A DNA stretch of 64,000 bases from Streptomyces pactum (GTDB lineage Bacteria > Actinomycetota > Actinomycetes > Streptomycetales > Streptomycetaceae), in NCBI RefSeq assembly GCF_016031615.1, contig NZ_JACYXC010000001.1:4898001-4962000 (forward strand), written 5' to 3'. Numbering within the stretch: the stretch's first letter is position 1; the number at the start of each line of letters is the position of its first letter. The notes beneath the pieces are model-generated. The model did no database searches. It saw only the letters and a list, made by a program, of their open reading frames with translations, and had not been told where the DNA came from. Shown here piece by piece: positions 35,761-44,089 of this stretch. The translations under genes and the position numbers were made by a program.

Positions 35761-36112
35761 AACCTGTCAGTCAATGGGATTCCGCGGAACGGGCGTCCGG
35801 ATATCGGTATCCGGGATCCGGATGATGCGTTAACAGTCCGTTTCGCGGGTGTCTGTCTGTGGCACTTTTGTCCGGATTTCGAAGCTCCGCGCGTAGATGA
35901 TGTGACCAAAGCGAGACCCTTTAAGTGTGGTTTACGCGGCTGAGGTGCTCAATCATGGGGTCCATTGAGCTCGGGTCAATGGGTCACGCGCTGTGGGGAG
36001 CGCTGGCCTACGAGCGCACGTGGGGGTATCGGGTCTCACCGCTGTCAGGGGTGTCAGCGCGCATCCCGGTGCCCTCTCTCGTAGTGACAGTGACTCCTGA
36101 GGAGGCAAACCC
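35761..36112 (+). promoter_or_regulatory. Regulatory region of the first oligopeptide importer operon
   Basis: The 830 bp between typA and the importer lack genes, and the right half is much lower in GC. Two inverted repeats stand out. CCGGATA-TCGG-TATCCGG lies at about 35801-35818. CCATTGA (35962-35968) and TCAATGG (35976-35982) are separated by 7 bp, and a further TCAATGGG lies at 35771. AGGAGG before the ATG at 36113 is a strong ribosome site. The long, element-rich leader suggests tight control of the operon. Confidence 0.55.
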
Positions 36113-37759
36113 ATGCGCGGTGCCAAGAGCGCCAAGTGGGTCGCGCTGGCCGCGGTCGTGGCGATGGCCGCGACCGCCTGTGGCGGCGGCGACGACGACA
36201 AGGACAGCAAGGGGGAGGGCTCTGGCGGCGGCATCGTAAGGGCCTCCTGGACCGACCCGCAGAACCCGCTTGAGCCGTCGAACACCAATGAGGTGCAGGG
36301 CGGCAAGGTTCTGGACATGATCTTCCGCGGTCTCATGGAGTACGACCCCAAGACCGGCGAGGCCAAGCAGGCCATGGCCGAGTCGATCGAGACCAAGGAC
36401 CAGCAGACCTTCACCTTCAAGCTGAAGAAGGGCTGGAAGTTCAGCGACGGGACCCCGGTCACCGCCAAGTCCTACGTCGATGCCTGGAACTACGGGGCGC
36501 ACATCGACAACAAGCAGCTCAACTCGTACTTCTTCTCGGACATCGAGGGTTACGACGACGTCCACCCGGCCGAGGAAGGCGCCAAGGCCAAGGCCGAGAC
36601 CATGTCCGGCCTGAAGGTCGTGGACGAGCACACCTTCACCGTGAAGCTGAAGGAGAAGTTCTCCACCTGGCCGCAGCGTCTGGGTTACAAGGCCTACTCG
36701 CCGCTGCCGGAGGCCTTTTTCAAGGACCACGACGGCTGGCTGAAGAAGCCGGTCGGCAACGGCCCGTACAAGGTGGACTCGTACAAGAAGGGCACCGGGA
36801 TGAAGCTCTCGGTGAACGAGTCCTACGCCGGTGCCGAGAAGCCCAAGAACAAGGGCGTGGAGCTGAAGGTCTACACCGACTTCAACACCGCCTACAACGA
36901 GGTCATGTCCGGTGACCTCGACGTGCTGGACGACGTGCCCGCCGGTCAGCTCGCCAACGTCGAGCAGGACATGCAGGGCCGCTACATCAACCAGCCGGCC
37001 GGTATCATCCAGGCGATCACCTTCCCGCTCTACGACAAGGGCTGGAGCTCCAAGAAGGCGGTCAAGGTTCGCCAGGGCATCTCCATGGCGATCAACCGCG
37101 AGGAGATCACCAAGACGATCTTCCAGAACACCCGCACCCCGGCCACCGACTTCACCTCGCCGGTGCTCGGCGCGGCCGGTGGCTACTCGAAGGACATCTG
37201 CGGCGAGTTCTGCACGTACAACCCCGAGAAGGCCAAGAAGCTCATCCAGGAGGGTGGCGGCATCCCGGGCGGTCAGATGGTGCTGTCGTCCAACATCGAC
37301 ACCGGTTCGCACAAGGACTGGATGGACGCCGTCTGCAACAGCATCAACAAGGTGCTGGACGACAAGGACGCCTGCCGGGTGAACCCGGTCGGTACCTTCG
37401 CCGACTTCCGTGACCAGATCACCAAGGACCAGATGAAGGGTCCGTTCCGGTCCGGTTGGCAGATGGACTACCCGCTGATCGACAACTTCCTGACCCCGAT
37501 CTACAAGACCGGTGGCAGCAGCAACGACGGCTCCTACAGCAACAAGGAGTTCGACAAGCTGATCGACAAGGCGAACGCCGAGGCCGACACCACCAAGGCG
37601 ATCAAGCTGTACCAGGACGCCGAGAAGATCCTGTTCCAGGACATGCCGGGCATCGCGCTGTGGTACCAGAACGGTAGCGGCGCCTACTCCGACAAGGTGG
37701 ACAACGTGGCGCTGGACGCGTTCAGCGTTCCCGTCTTCAAGGACATCACCGTCAAGTAA
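36113..37759 (+). CDS. Oligopeptide ABC importer, substrate-binding lipoprotein (first cluster)
   Basis: A family 5 solute-binding protein of 548 residues. The signal peptide (RGAKSAKWVALAAVVAMAAT) ends at lipid-site Cys23, followed by a GGGDDDKDSKGEG linker. The core shows the OppA/DppA pattern: DPQNPLEPSNTNEVQGG, WKFSDGTPVTAKSYVDAWNY and VRQGISMAINREEI. It presents peptides to the two permeases encoded just downstream. It heads a five-gene operon (SBP, permease, permease, ATPase, ATPase) of the type that includes the Streptomyces BldK peptide importer and its neighbours; I cannot say from sequence whether it is the BldK orthologue. A perfect hairpin lies between its stop and the next gene, which would allow higher expression of this subunit. 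Confidence 0.93.
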   Translation: MRGAKSAKWVALAAVVAMAATACGGGDDDKDSKGEGSGGGIVRASWTDPQNPLEPSNTNEVQGGKVLDMIFRGLMEYDPKTGEAKQAMAESIETKDQQTFTFKLKKGWKFSDGTPVTAKSYVDAWNYGAHIDNKQLNSYFFSDIEGYDDVHPAEEGAKAKAETMSGLKVVDEHTFTVKLKEKFSTWPQRLGYKAYSPLPEAFFKDHDGWLKKPVGNGPYKVDSYKKGTGMKLSVNESYAGAEKPKNKGVELKVYTDFNTAYNEVMSGDLDVLDDVPAGQLANVEQDMQGRYINQPAGIIQAITFPLYDKGWSSKKAVKVRQGISMAINREEITKTIFQNTRTPATDFTSPVLGAAGGYSKDICGEFCTYNPEKAKKLIQEGGGIPGGQMVLSSNIDTGSHKDWMDAVCNSINKVLDDKDACRVNPVGTFADFRDQITKDQMKGPFRSGWQMDYPLIDNFLTPIYKTGGSSNDGSYSNKEFDKLIDKANAEADTTKAIKLYQDAEKILFQDMPGIALWYQNGSGAYSDKVDNVALDAFSVPVFKDITVK

Positions 37760-37765
37760 GTGGCA

Positions 37766-37798
37766 GACGGGCCTTCTAGCACCACCGGAAGGCCCGTC
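37766..37798 (+). terminator. Intercistronic hairpin after the binding-protein gene
   Basis: GACGGGCCTTC (37766-37776) and GAAGGCCCGTC (37788-37798) form a perfect 11-bp stem with an 11-base loop, 7 bp after the SBP stop and 88 bp before the permease gene. No T run follows, so partial termination or protection of the upstream mRNA end is more likely than full termination. Confidence 0.65.
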
Positions 37799-37886
37799 AG
37801 CCATGCCCAGCAGGAGCCGGCAGCCGTGGGGCTCACACCCATAGACCTCGGCTGCCGCGCTTCGGAAAACCCTTGAAGGAGTTCCC

Positions 37887-38810
37887 ATGGGGCGCTACGT
37901 CATCAGACGACTGCTCCAGATGATCCCGGTCTTCATCGGGACCACGTTCATCATCTTCGCGATGGTCTATGCGTTGGGTGACCCCATCGCGGCCATGTTC
38001 GGTGACAGAGCGCCCGATCCGGCGACTCTCGCCCGGATCCGCGCGGAACTGAACCTCGACAAGCCGATGGTGGAGCAGTACGTGCTCTACATGGGCAACA
38101 TCTTCTCCGGCGACTTCGGCCAGGCGTTCAACGGCCAGCAGGTCACCGAGCTGATGGGCGAGGCGTTCCCGGTGACGATGCGGCTCACCCTCGTCGCGAT
38201 CACCATCGAGATCGTGCTCGGCATCGGCCTCGGCCTGGTCAGCGGTCTGCGCCGCGGCAAGCTGGTGGACACCATCACGCTCATCGGCACCCTGGTCGTC
38301 ATCTCCATCCCGGTCTTCGTCATCGGGTACCTGGCGCAGTACTTCCTCGCCGTCGAGTGGGACATCATCGATCCGGCGGTCTCGTCCGACGCCACCTTCG
38401 AAGAACTGATCGTGCCGGGCTTCGTGCTCGCCGGTCTCTCGCTCGCCTACATCACCCGGCTCACCCGGGCCTCGGTGGCGGAGAACCTGCGCGCCGACTA
38501 CCTGCGCACGGCCAAGGCCAAGGGCCTGCCGCGCAGCCGCGTCATCGGCGTCCACCTGCTGCGCAACTCGCTCATCCCGGTGGTCACCTTCATCGGTACC
38601 GATGTCGGCGCACTGATGGGCGGCGCCATCGTCACCGAGCGGATCTTCAACATCCACGGTGTGGGCTACCAGCTGTGGAACGGCGTGCTGCGTGGCAACT
38701 CGCCGACCGTGGTCGGCTTCGTGACGATCCTGGTGCTCGTCTTCCTCCTCGCCAACCTGCTCGTCGACCTGCTGTACGCGGTCTTGGACCCGAGGATCCG
38801 GTATGCCTGA
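37887..38810 (+). CDS. Oligopeptide ABC importer, permease (OppB type, first cluster)
   Basis: A 307-residue inner-membrane permease with six helices, starting MGRYVIRRLLQMIPVFIGTT, preceded by AAGGAG. The OppB-like N-terminus is followed by the coupling EAA loop (RADYLRTAKAKGLPRSRVIG), which contacts the ATPases, and a typical end (NLLVDLLYAVLDPRIRYA). It pairs with the OppC-type permease, whose start overlaps its stop by 8 bp. The protein is strongly similar to the permease at 50625 in the second cluster, indicating duplication of the whole operon. Confidence 0.94.
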   Translation: MGRYVIRRLLQMIPVFIGTTFIIFAMVYALGDPIAAMFGDRAPDPATLARIRAELNLDKPMVEQYVLYMGNIFSGDFGQAFNGQQVTELMGEAFPVTMRLTLVAITIEIVLGIGLGLVSGLRRGKLVDTITLIGTLVVISIPVFVIGYLAQYFLAVEWDIIDPAVSSDATFEELIVPGFVLAGLSLAYITRLTRASVAENLRADYLRTAKAKGLPRSRVIGVHLLRNSLIPVVTFIGTDVGALMGGAIVTERIFNIHGVGYQLWNGVLRGNSPTVVGFVTILVLVFLLANLLVDLLYAVLDPRIRYA

Positions 38811-39741
38811 CCAGATCGAGATCACCCCAGACGCCAAGACGGACGCGGCCCCCGCGGCCGTCGCCGGCGCCGCCAAGCCGGGCACCGAGTGGGAGAAGCC
38901 GCGCAGCCTGTGGAACGACGCCTGGCGTCAGCTCCGCCGCAACCCGGTCTTCATCATCTCGGCGCTGCTGATCCTGGCGCTGATCGTCATGGCGATCTGG
39001 CCGGGGCTGTTCACCTCCACCGACCCGCGGGACTGCGAGCTGTCGAAGTCCCGCCAGGGCAGCGAGTCCGGGCACCCCTTCGGGTACGACCTCCAGGGCT
39101 GTGACGTGTACGCGCGCACCATCTTCGGTGCCCGTGCCTCGGTGACCGTCGGCATCTGCGTGACCATCGGTGTCGCGCTGCTCGGCGGCATCCTCGGCGG
39201 TCTCGCCGGATACTTCGGCGGCTGGTGGGACTCGCTGCTGTCCCGCCTCACCGACATCTTCTTCGGCATCCCGCTGCTCCTGGGCGGCCTGGTCTTCCTC
39301 TCCGTGATCGAGGGCGGCAGCATCTGGACCGTCATCGGGTTCATGATCGCGCTGAGCTGGCCACAGATCGCCCGTATCGCGCGGAGTTCGGTGATCACCG
39401 TCAAGCAGCAGGACTACGTCCAGGCTGCCCGCGCCCTCGGCGCCGGCACCACCCGGATCCTGCTGCGGCACATCCTGCCGAACGCGGTCGCCCCGGTGAT
39501 CGTGGTGGCGACCATCGCCCTGGGCATGTACATCTCGGTCGAGGCGACTCTGTCCTACCTGGGCGTCGGCCTCAAGCCGCCGACCGTCTCCTGGGGCCAG
39601 GACATCTCCACGGCCGCCCAGCAGTACCGCAACGCGCCGCACATGCTGCTGTGGCCCGCGGGCGCGCTGAGTGTCACGGTCCTGTCCTTCATCATGCTCG
39701 GCGACGCGGTCCGCGACGCCCTCGACCCCAAGCTGCGCTGA
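38803..39741 (+). CDS. Oligopeptide ABC importer, permease (OppC type, first cluster)
   Basis: A 312-residue permease with the OppC-type N-terminal cytoplasmic segment (EKPRSLWNDAWRQLRRNPVF). A first helix, a large extracytoplasmic loop (HPFGYDLQGCDVYARTI) and five further helices follow. The EAA loop is QQDYVQAARALGAGTTRIL, and the end DAVRDALDPKLR is family-typical. The start at 38803 (MPDQIEITPDAK) overlaps the OppB-type gene by 8 bp, implying translational coupling. The ATPase gene begins 11 bp after its stop. Confidence 0.94.
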   Translation: MPDQIEITPDAKTDAAPAAVAGAAKPGTEWEKPRSLWNDAWRQLRRNPVFIISALLILALIVMAIWPGLFTSTDPRDCELSKSRQGSESGHPFGYDLQGCDVYARTIFGARASVTVGICVTIGVALLGGILGGLAGYFGGWWDSLLSRLTDIFFGIPLLLGGLVFLSVIEGGSIWTVIGFMIALSWPQIARIARSSVITVKQQDYVQAARALGAGTTRILLRHILPNAVAPVIVVATIALGMYISVEATLSYLGVGLKPPTVSWGQDISTAAQQYRNAPHMLLWPAGALSVTVLSFIMLGDAVRDALDPKLR

Positions 39742-39752
39742 GGGAGGCGTAC

Positions 39753-40811
39753 GTGACCACCATCGAAAAGACCGACTCGGTCCCGGCGCCGCGCGCCGGG
39801 GGCGAGGACGACACCCCGCTGCTGGAAGTCCGCGACCTGCACGTGGAGTTCCACACCCGTGACGGCGTGGCCAAGGCCGTCAACGGCGTCAATTACACCG
39901 TCAACCCGGGTGAGACCCTCGCGGTGCTCGGCGAGTCCGGCTCCGGCAAGTCGGTGACCGCCCAGGCCATCATGGGCATCCTGGACATGCCGCCCGGGAA
40001 GATCCCGCAGGGCGAGATCCTCTTCCGCGGCCAGGACATGCTGAAGATGTCCGAGGAGCAGCGGCGGAAGATCCGCGGCCGGCGGATCGCCATGATCTTC
40101 CAGGACGCACTCTCCTCGCTGAACCCGGTGCTCTCCGTCGGCTACCAGCTCGGCGAGATGTTCCGGGTCCACCAGGGCCTGTCCAAGAAGGAAGCCCGGG
40201 CCAAGTCCATCGAGCTGATGGACCGGGTGCGCATCCCGGCCGCCAAGGAGCGGGTGAGCGACTATCCGCACCAGTTCTCCGGTGGTATGCGGCAGCGCAT
40301 CATGATCGCGATGGCGCTGGCGCTGGAGCCGGACCTGATCATCGCGGACGAGCCGACCACGGCGCTGGACGTGACGGTGCAGGCGCAGGTGATGGACCTG
40401 CTCGCGGAGCTGCAGCGCGAGTTCAACATGGGTCTGATCCTCATCACCCACGACCTGGGTGTGGTCGCGGACGTGGCCGACAAGATCGCGGTGATGTACG
40501 CGGGCCGGATCGTGGAGACCGCTCCGGTGCATGAGCTGTACAAGCGGCCCGCCCACCCGTACACCCGGGGTCTGCTGGACTCCATCCCGCGGCTGGACCA
40601 GAAGGGCCAGGAGCTCTTCGCCATCAAGGGCCTGCCGCCCAACCTGCTCAAGATCCCGGCGGGCTGCGCGTTCAACCCGCGCTGCACCAAGGCGCAGGAC
40701 ATCTGCCGCTCCGAGGTGCCGGCCCTGCACCAGGTGACCGAGCGGGACGGCACCGCCCTGCCGGGTCGCGGCAGCGCGTGCCACTTCTGGAAGGAGACGA
40801 TCCATGGCTGA
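39753..40811 (+). CDS. Oligopeptide ABC importer, ATPase (OppD type, first cluster)
   Basis: A cytoplasmic ATP-binding subunit of 352 residues from the GTG at 39753 (MTTIEKTDSVPAPRAG), with AGGGAGG upstream. Walker A is GESGSGKS, the signature is FSGGMRQR, Walker B is LIIADEPTTALD, and the switch His is in LILITHDLG. The C-terminal oligopeptide-transporter extension has the Cys pattern GCAFNPRCTKAQDIC...ACHF. Its stop overlaps the next ATPase start by 8 bp. The segment 40209-40558 is almost identical at the DNA level to 52965-53314 of the second cluster, including synonymous positions, unlike the flanking parts. Confidence 0.95.
   Translation: MTTIEKTDSVPAPRAGGEDDTPLLEVRDLHVEFHTRDGVAKAVNGVNYTVNPGETLAVLGESGSGKSVTAQAIMGILDMPPGKIPQGEILFRGQDMLKMSEEQRRKIRGRRIAMIFQDALSSLNPVLSVGYQLGEMFRVHQGLSKKEARAKSIELMDRVRIPAAKERVSDYPHQFSGGMRQRIMIAMALALEPDLIIADEPTTALDVTVQAQVMDLLAELQREFNMGLILITHDLGVVADVADKIAVMYAGRIVETAPVHELYKRPAHPYTRGLLDSIPRLDQKGQELFAIKGLPPNLLKIPAGCAFNPRCTKAQDICRSEVPALHQVTERDGTALPGRGSACHFWKETIHG
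40209..40558 (+). repeat. Near-identical DNA tract shared with 52965-53314 (gene conversion candidate, copy 1)
   Basis: Comparing 40260-40558 with 53016-53314 by eye gives only three differences in about 299 bp, two of them silent. The 5' margin of the tract (40209-40259) has several more. The flanking parts of the two ATPase genes differ at many third codon positions. The tract runs from just before the ABC signature, through Walker B and the switch His, to the start of the C-terminal extension. Confidence 0.85.
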
Positions 40812-41961
40812 GCTGAAGAAGAACGCCAAGGCCGTGGACGAGCCGGCGGACGCCACCCCGAACACCACCGAGGTGGAGAAGGTCGACGCCGGCACCGAGG
40901 AGGAGGCGGTCGCCGCCATCGAGGCCCCGGTGGACCGCGGTGAACCGATCCTCCAGGTCCGCAACCTGGTCAAGCACTTCCCGCTGACCCAGGGCATCCT
41001 GTTCAGGAAGCAGGTCGGCGCGGTCAAGGCCGTGGACGGCGTCTCCTTCGACCTCTACCAGGGCGAGACCCTGGGCATCGTCGGCGAGTCCGGCTGTGGC
41101 AAGTCCACCGTCGCCAAGCTGCTGATGACCCTGGAGACCGCCACCGCCGGTGAGGTCTTCTACAAGGGCCAGGACATCACCAAGCTGTCCGGGCGCGCGC
41201 TGAAGGCGGTCCGCCGGAACATCCAGATGGTGTTCCAGGACCCGTACACCTCGCTCAACCCGCGGATGACGGTCGGCGACATCATCGGCGAGCCGTTCGA
41301 GATCCACCCCGAGGTGGCCCCGAAGGGCGACCGGATCCGCAAGGTCCAGGAACTGCTGGACGTGGTGGGCCTCAACCCGGAGTACATCAACCGGTACCCG
41401 CACCAGTTCTCCGGCGGTCAGCGGCAGCGCATCGGCATCGCCCGCGGCCTGGCGCTCAACCCGGAGATCATCATCTGCGACGAGCCGGTCTCGGCGCTGG
41501 ACGTCTCCGTCCAGGCGCAGGTCGTCAACCTGATGGAGAAGCTGCAGGACGAGTTCAACCTCTCCTACATCTTCATCGCGCACGACCTGTCCATCGTCCG
41601 GCACATCTCCGACCGCGTCGGCGTGATGTACCTGGGCAAGATGGCCGAGATCGGTACCGACGTCGAGATCTACGACCACCCGACGCACCCCTACACCCAG
41701 GCGCTGCTGTCGGCGGTCCCGGTCCCCGACCCGGAGTCGCGCGAGGGCCGCGAGCGCATCATCCTCACCGGTGACGTGCCGTCGCCCGCCAACCCGCCGT
41801 CCGGCTGCCGCTTCCGCACCCGCTGCTGGAAGGCGCAGGACAAGTGCGCCGAGGAGGTGCCGCTGCTGGCCGTCCCCGAGCGCTTCAAGGGGAAGAAGAC
41901 CCCCGCGGCGCACGAGTCGGCGTGCCACTTCGCGGAGGAGAAGGACGTGGTCCACGCGTGA
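40804..41961 (+). CDS. Oligopeptide ABC importer, ATPase (OppF type, first cluster)
   Basis: The second ATP-binding subunit, 385 residues. The N-terminal 45 residues are an acidic/Ala-rich leader not seen in the paralogue at 53560. Then come LVKHFPLTQGILFRKQVGAV, Walker A GESGCGKST, signature FSGGQRQR, Walker B IIICDEPVSALD and switch YIFIAHDLS. The C-terminal Cys motif is GCRFRTRCWKAQDKC...ACHF. It forms a heterodimer with the OppD-type subunit to power import. It ends the operon; a very strong terminator follows 26 bp after the stop. Confidence 0.95.
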   Translation: MAELKKNAKAVDEPADATPNTTEVEKVDAGTEEEAVAAIEAPVDRGEPILQVRNLVKHFPLTQGILFRKQVGAVKAVDGVSFDLYQGETLGIVGESGCGKSTVAKLLMTLETATAGEVFYKGQDITKLSGRALKAVRRNIQMVFQDPYTSLNPRMTVGDIIGEPFEIHPEVAPKGDRIRKVQELLDVVGLNPEYINRYPHQFSGGQRQRIGIARGLALNPEIIICDEPVSALDVSVQAQVVNLMEKLQDEFNLSYIFIAHDLSIVRHISDRVGVMYLGKMAEIGTDVEIYDHPTHPYTQALLSAVPVPDPESREGRERIILTGDVPSPANPPSGCRFRTRCWKAQDKCAEEVPLLAVPERFKGKKTPAAHESACHFAEEKDVVHA

Positions 41962-41986
41962 CAGCTCCCCGCTGAGGGACGTCCGT

Positions 41987-42036
41987 ACGCCGGCGCCCGG
42001 GCCCGTGGTTCCCCCCACGGACCCGGGCGCCGGCGT
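41987..42036 (+). terminator. Terminator hairpin ending the first importer operon
   Basis: ACGCCGGCGCCCGGGCCCGT begins a 22-base arm at 41987-42008 that pairs with 42015-42036 with one mismatch. The loop is TTCCCC and the hairpin is followed by TTCC. It lies between the convergent ATPase and DUF6247 genes and may serve both directions. Confidence 0.88.
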
Positions 42037-42070
42037 TTCCGTCCCTACCGCCGGGCGGGTCCGGCCCCGG

Positions 42071-42433
42071 TCAGCCCCGCCCCGCGACCTCGCGCCGTGC
42101 CGCGCGCACCAGATCGCGGATCTCGGAGGCGGCCCCGCGGACCGCCTCCGGGGACTTTGCCCCGGCGGCGATCCGTTCCAGCTCCCGGAGCCGCGCGGCG
42201 CGGCGCGGCAGGCGCCGCAGTGCCACGAAGACCGCCCAGCGGTGGAGAAGGTCCCGCACGGGAGAGACGCTGTCCTCCCGTGCCGCCCGGCGCCAGGCGT
42301 CGTGGACCTCTTCCTCGAACCGCGCGGCCGCCGCCGGATCGATCCGCCGGATCGCGGCTGCCAACCCGTCCTCGGTGAGCGGGGGCATCGGGAACAGCGG
42401 CCGGTCGCCGTCGGGCACGGGATGCCGGGGCAC
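42071..42433 (-). CDS. DUF6247-like hypothetical protein
   Basis: A 120-residue, mostly helical protein: MPRHPVPDGDRPLFPMPPLT, then AAAIRRIDPAAAARFEEEVHDAW and VRDLLHRWAVFVALRR. This arrangement of an R-x-I-D-P-x-A-A-x-F-E-x-E motif near the N-terminus matches the small actinobacterial family I know as DUF6247, whose function is unknown. It lies 4 bp downstream of the kinase gene at 42438 and is surely co-transcribed with it. Together with the divergent Scr1-like and DUF397 genes it forms a cluster that recurs many times in Streptomyces genomes. Confidence 0.75.
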   Translation of the reverse strand: MPRHPVPDGDRPLFPMPPLTEDGLAAAIRRIDPAAAARFEEEVHDAWRRAAREDSVSPVRDLLHRWAVFVALRRLPRRAARLRELERIAAGAKSPEAVRGAASEIRDLVRAARREVAGRG

Positions 42434-42437
42434 GGTG

Positions 42438-42848
42438 CTACTCCGCGGGCTGCGGCTTGGCGGCCATCGTGAACCAGACGGCCTTGCCGTTGGGATACCG
42501 GTCCACTCCCCAGTCGTCGGCGCACGACTTCACCAGCGCCAGCCCCCGCCCGCCCTCGTCGTCCGGCCCGACGGCCCGTGGTCGTGGCAGCCCGGGCGCG
42601 GTGTCCCAGACCGCCACCCGCAGGTCGGGTGGCTCCGGCTCCCACTCCATGCTGATGTACGTGTCGGTGGTGGTGTGGTGGTACGCGTTGGTCGCCAGCT
42701 CCGACACGAGCAGTTCGGCCGTGTCCGCGATGCAGGTGAGCCGGGCCGCCTTGAGCACACTGCGGATCGTCGCTCTGACGACGCCGACCGCGCGGGGGTC
42801 GTGCGGGATGAACAGCCCGTAGGACCAGGCTTCTTCGGGCGTGCGCAT
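42438..42848 (-). CDS. ATP-binding protein, RsbW-like GHKL domain
   Basis: A 136-residue single-domain protein from the ATG at 42848 (MRTPEEAWSYGLFIPHDP). The N box is ELLVSELATNAYHH, the G1 box is DDEGGRGLALVKS, and it ends GKAVWFTMAAKPQ. It resembles anti-sigma kinases, but in this genomic setting (next to DUF397 and Scr1-type genes) homologues have no known sigma factor partner. It is divergent from the Scr1-like regulator with a 102-bp spacer carrying a palindrome, so the two transcripts are probably controlled together. Confidence 0.85.
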   Translation of the reverse strand: MRTPEEAWSYGLFIPHDPRAVGVVRATIRSVLKAARLTCIADTAELLVSELATNAYHHTTTDTYISMEWEPEPPDLRVAVWDTAPGLPRPRAVGPDDEGGRGLALVKSCADDWGVDRYPNGKAVWFTMAAKPQPAE

Positions 42849-42906
42849 GGGGCAGCCTCCAGTTGAGTGCCTTCTGTGACTGGCGCCATACTTAAGGTAG
42901 CGAGTG

Positions 42907-42926
42907 AGGTTGTAACCCCACAACCT
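42907..42926. promoter_or_regulatory. Palindrome in the divergent spacer, probable operator of the Scr1-like regulator
   Basis: AGGTTGT-AACCCC-ACAACCT is a perfect 7-bp inverted repeat with a 6-bp spacer. It lies 24 bp before the regulator start and 58 bp from the kinase start, where a helix-turn-helix dimer could block both promoters. Confidence 0.6.
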
Positions 42927-42950
42927 GATGCCGTGAGAGGTGAGGAATTC

Positions 42951-43835
42951 ATGGGTCTGCGGGCCAAGCCGACGTACCGTCAGCGCCGGTTCGGGGCGGA
43001 GGTTCGCAGTCTCCGCGAGCGTGCTGGCCTCACCGCAGGTGAAGCTGCTGAGGTGATGGGCATGCGGAAGGAACACATCAGCAACGTGGAGTCCGGTCGT
43101 ACCAGCCTGTCGCCCGAGCGAGTGCACGCCCTCGTTGCCGCGGGTGGTGGCGAGGATGCTACCTATATCGATGAGCTGATCAGTCTGGGACAAGCCTCGG
43201 GCAAGGGATGGTGGAGCGAGTACAGGAACCGTCTTCGGCCCTCCTTGCTCGACATCGCAGAACTGGAGGCCGGCGCAGAGCGCATCATCTGCTACGAGCC
43301 GATGTTCATCCCGGGGCTTCTCCAGTCACACGCGTACGCGACGGCTGGTTTCAGGGGTGGCTATGCCGGCGCGTCACGGGAAGAGCAGGACCTCGACGTC
43401 GAGTTCCGCATGCAGCGTCAGCGGATACTGCGAGGGGATGCGCCCGTGCATCTCCACGCCGTTATCTATGAAGCCGCGCTTCATGCCACCTTCGGCGACC
43501 GCCGGATCATGCGGGACCAGTTGCTTCGGCTCGTCGAAGCCTCTCGGTGTCCCAACGTGACGATTCAGATCCTGCCCTTCGACGGGCCGGTGGCCTTCGG
43601 CACCTCGTTCACCCTTGCCGAGCACCAGGTGCCGAAGCTCAGTACTGTCGTCGTGGCGCACATCGAGAAGTCCCTCTATCTGGGAGACGCCGACTCCCTG
43701 ACCAGGTACAGGCAATGGTTCGCTAGCCTGAGCGAGGCGGCCTTGCCTCCTGTGGACGCCAGTGTCCAACCCGAGGCGCATCTCGCGAAGAATTCCCTGG
43801 GGTTGATCCAGCGGTTGCTGTACCCCTTGCTCTAG
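42951..43835 (+). CDS. Scr1-like XRE-family regulator (antitoxin-like, DUF5753 domain)
   Basis: The ATG at 42951 (MGLRAKPTYRQRRFGAEVRS) has GAGGTGAGGA upstream. Residues 15-70 are the XRE helix-turn-helix (LTAGEAAEVMGMRKEHISNV, ESGRTSLS). Residues about 95-280 are the DUF5753-type domain (IICYEPMFIPGLLQSHAYA, VIYEAALH, NVTIQILPF). The length is 294 residues. In S. coelicolor, Scr1-type regulators pair with DUF397 proteins in a toxin-antitoxin-like relationship. The DUF397 gene begins 9 bp after this stop. Base composition is visibly lower in GC than in the neighbours. Confidence 0.9.
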   Translation: MGLRAKPTYRQRRFGAEVRSLRERAGLTAGEAAEVMGMRKEHISNVESGRTSLSPERVHALVAAGGGEDATYIDELISLGQASGKGWWSEYRNRLRPSLLDIAELEAGAERIICYEPMFIPGLLQSHAYATAGFRGGYAGASREEQDLDVEFRMQRQRILRGDAPVHLHAVIYEAALHATFGDRRIMRDQLLRLVEASRCPNVTIQILPFDGPVAFGTSFTLAEHQVPKLSTVVVAHIEKSLYLGDADSLTRYRQWFASLSEAALPPVDASVQPEAHLAKNSLGLIQRLLYPLL

Positions 43836-43844
43836 GAGACGTGA

Positions 43845-44045
43845 ATGTCCCAGCTTGCCTGGCGGAAGTCGAGCTTCAGCGAACCCGGCTCCGACACCTG
43901 CGTCGAAGTCGCCGCTATGCCCTCCTGCGGGGCCTTGCTCCGCGAGAGCGACGACCCCGGCACCGTCATCGCCACCACCCCCGCCGCGCTGCGGGCCCTC
44001 GTGCGGGCGGTCAAGCGGGGGCGGTTCGACGGCCCGGCCCGCTGA
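43845..44045 (+). CDS. DUF397 protein (Scr2-like)
   Basis: A 66-residue protein with the full DUF397 signature: LAWRKSSFSEPGSDTCVEVA, VIATTPAALRALVRAVKRGR. It starts at the ATG at 43845, 9 bp after the Scr1-like gene, and is evidently its operon partner. DUF397 proteins are bound by their cognate XRE regulator; overexpression effects have been reported for some pairs, but a biochemical activity is not known to me. Confidence 0.9.
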   Translation: MSQLAWRKSSFSEPGSDTCVEVAAMPSCGALLRESDDPGTVIATTPAALRALVRAVKRGRFDGPAR

Positions 44046-44089
44046 CGCCGGCCACCCGCCGGTGAGGGCGGCTTCGGCCCGGCTCCCGC

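Noticed and set aside
35363..35833. Possible small gene between typA and the first importer
   Set aside because: Begins inside the typA terminator hairpin, has an Arg-rich product and overlaps the probable promoter.
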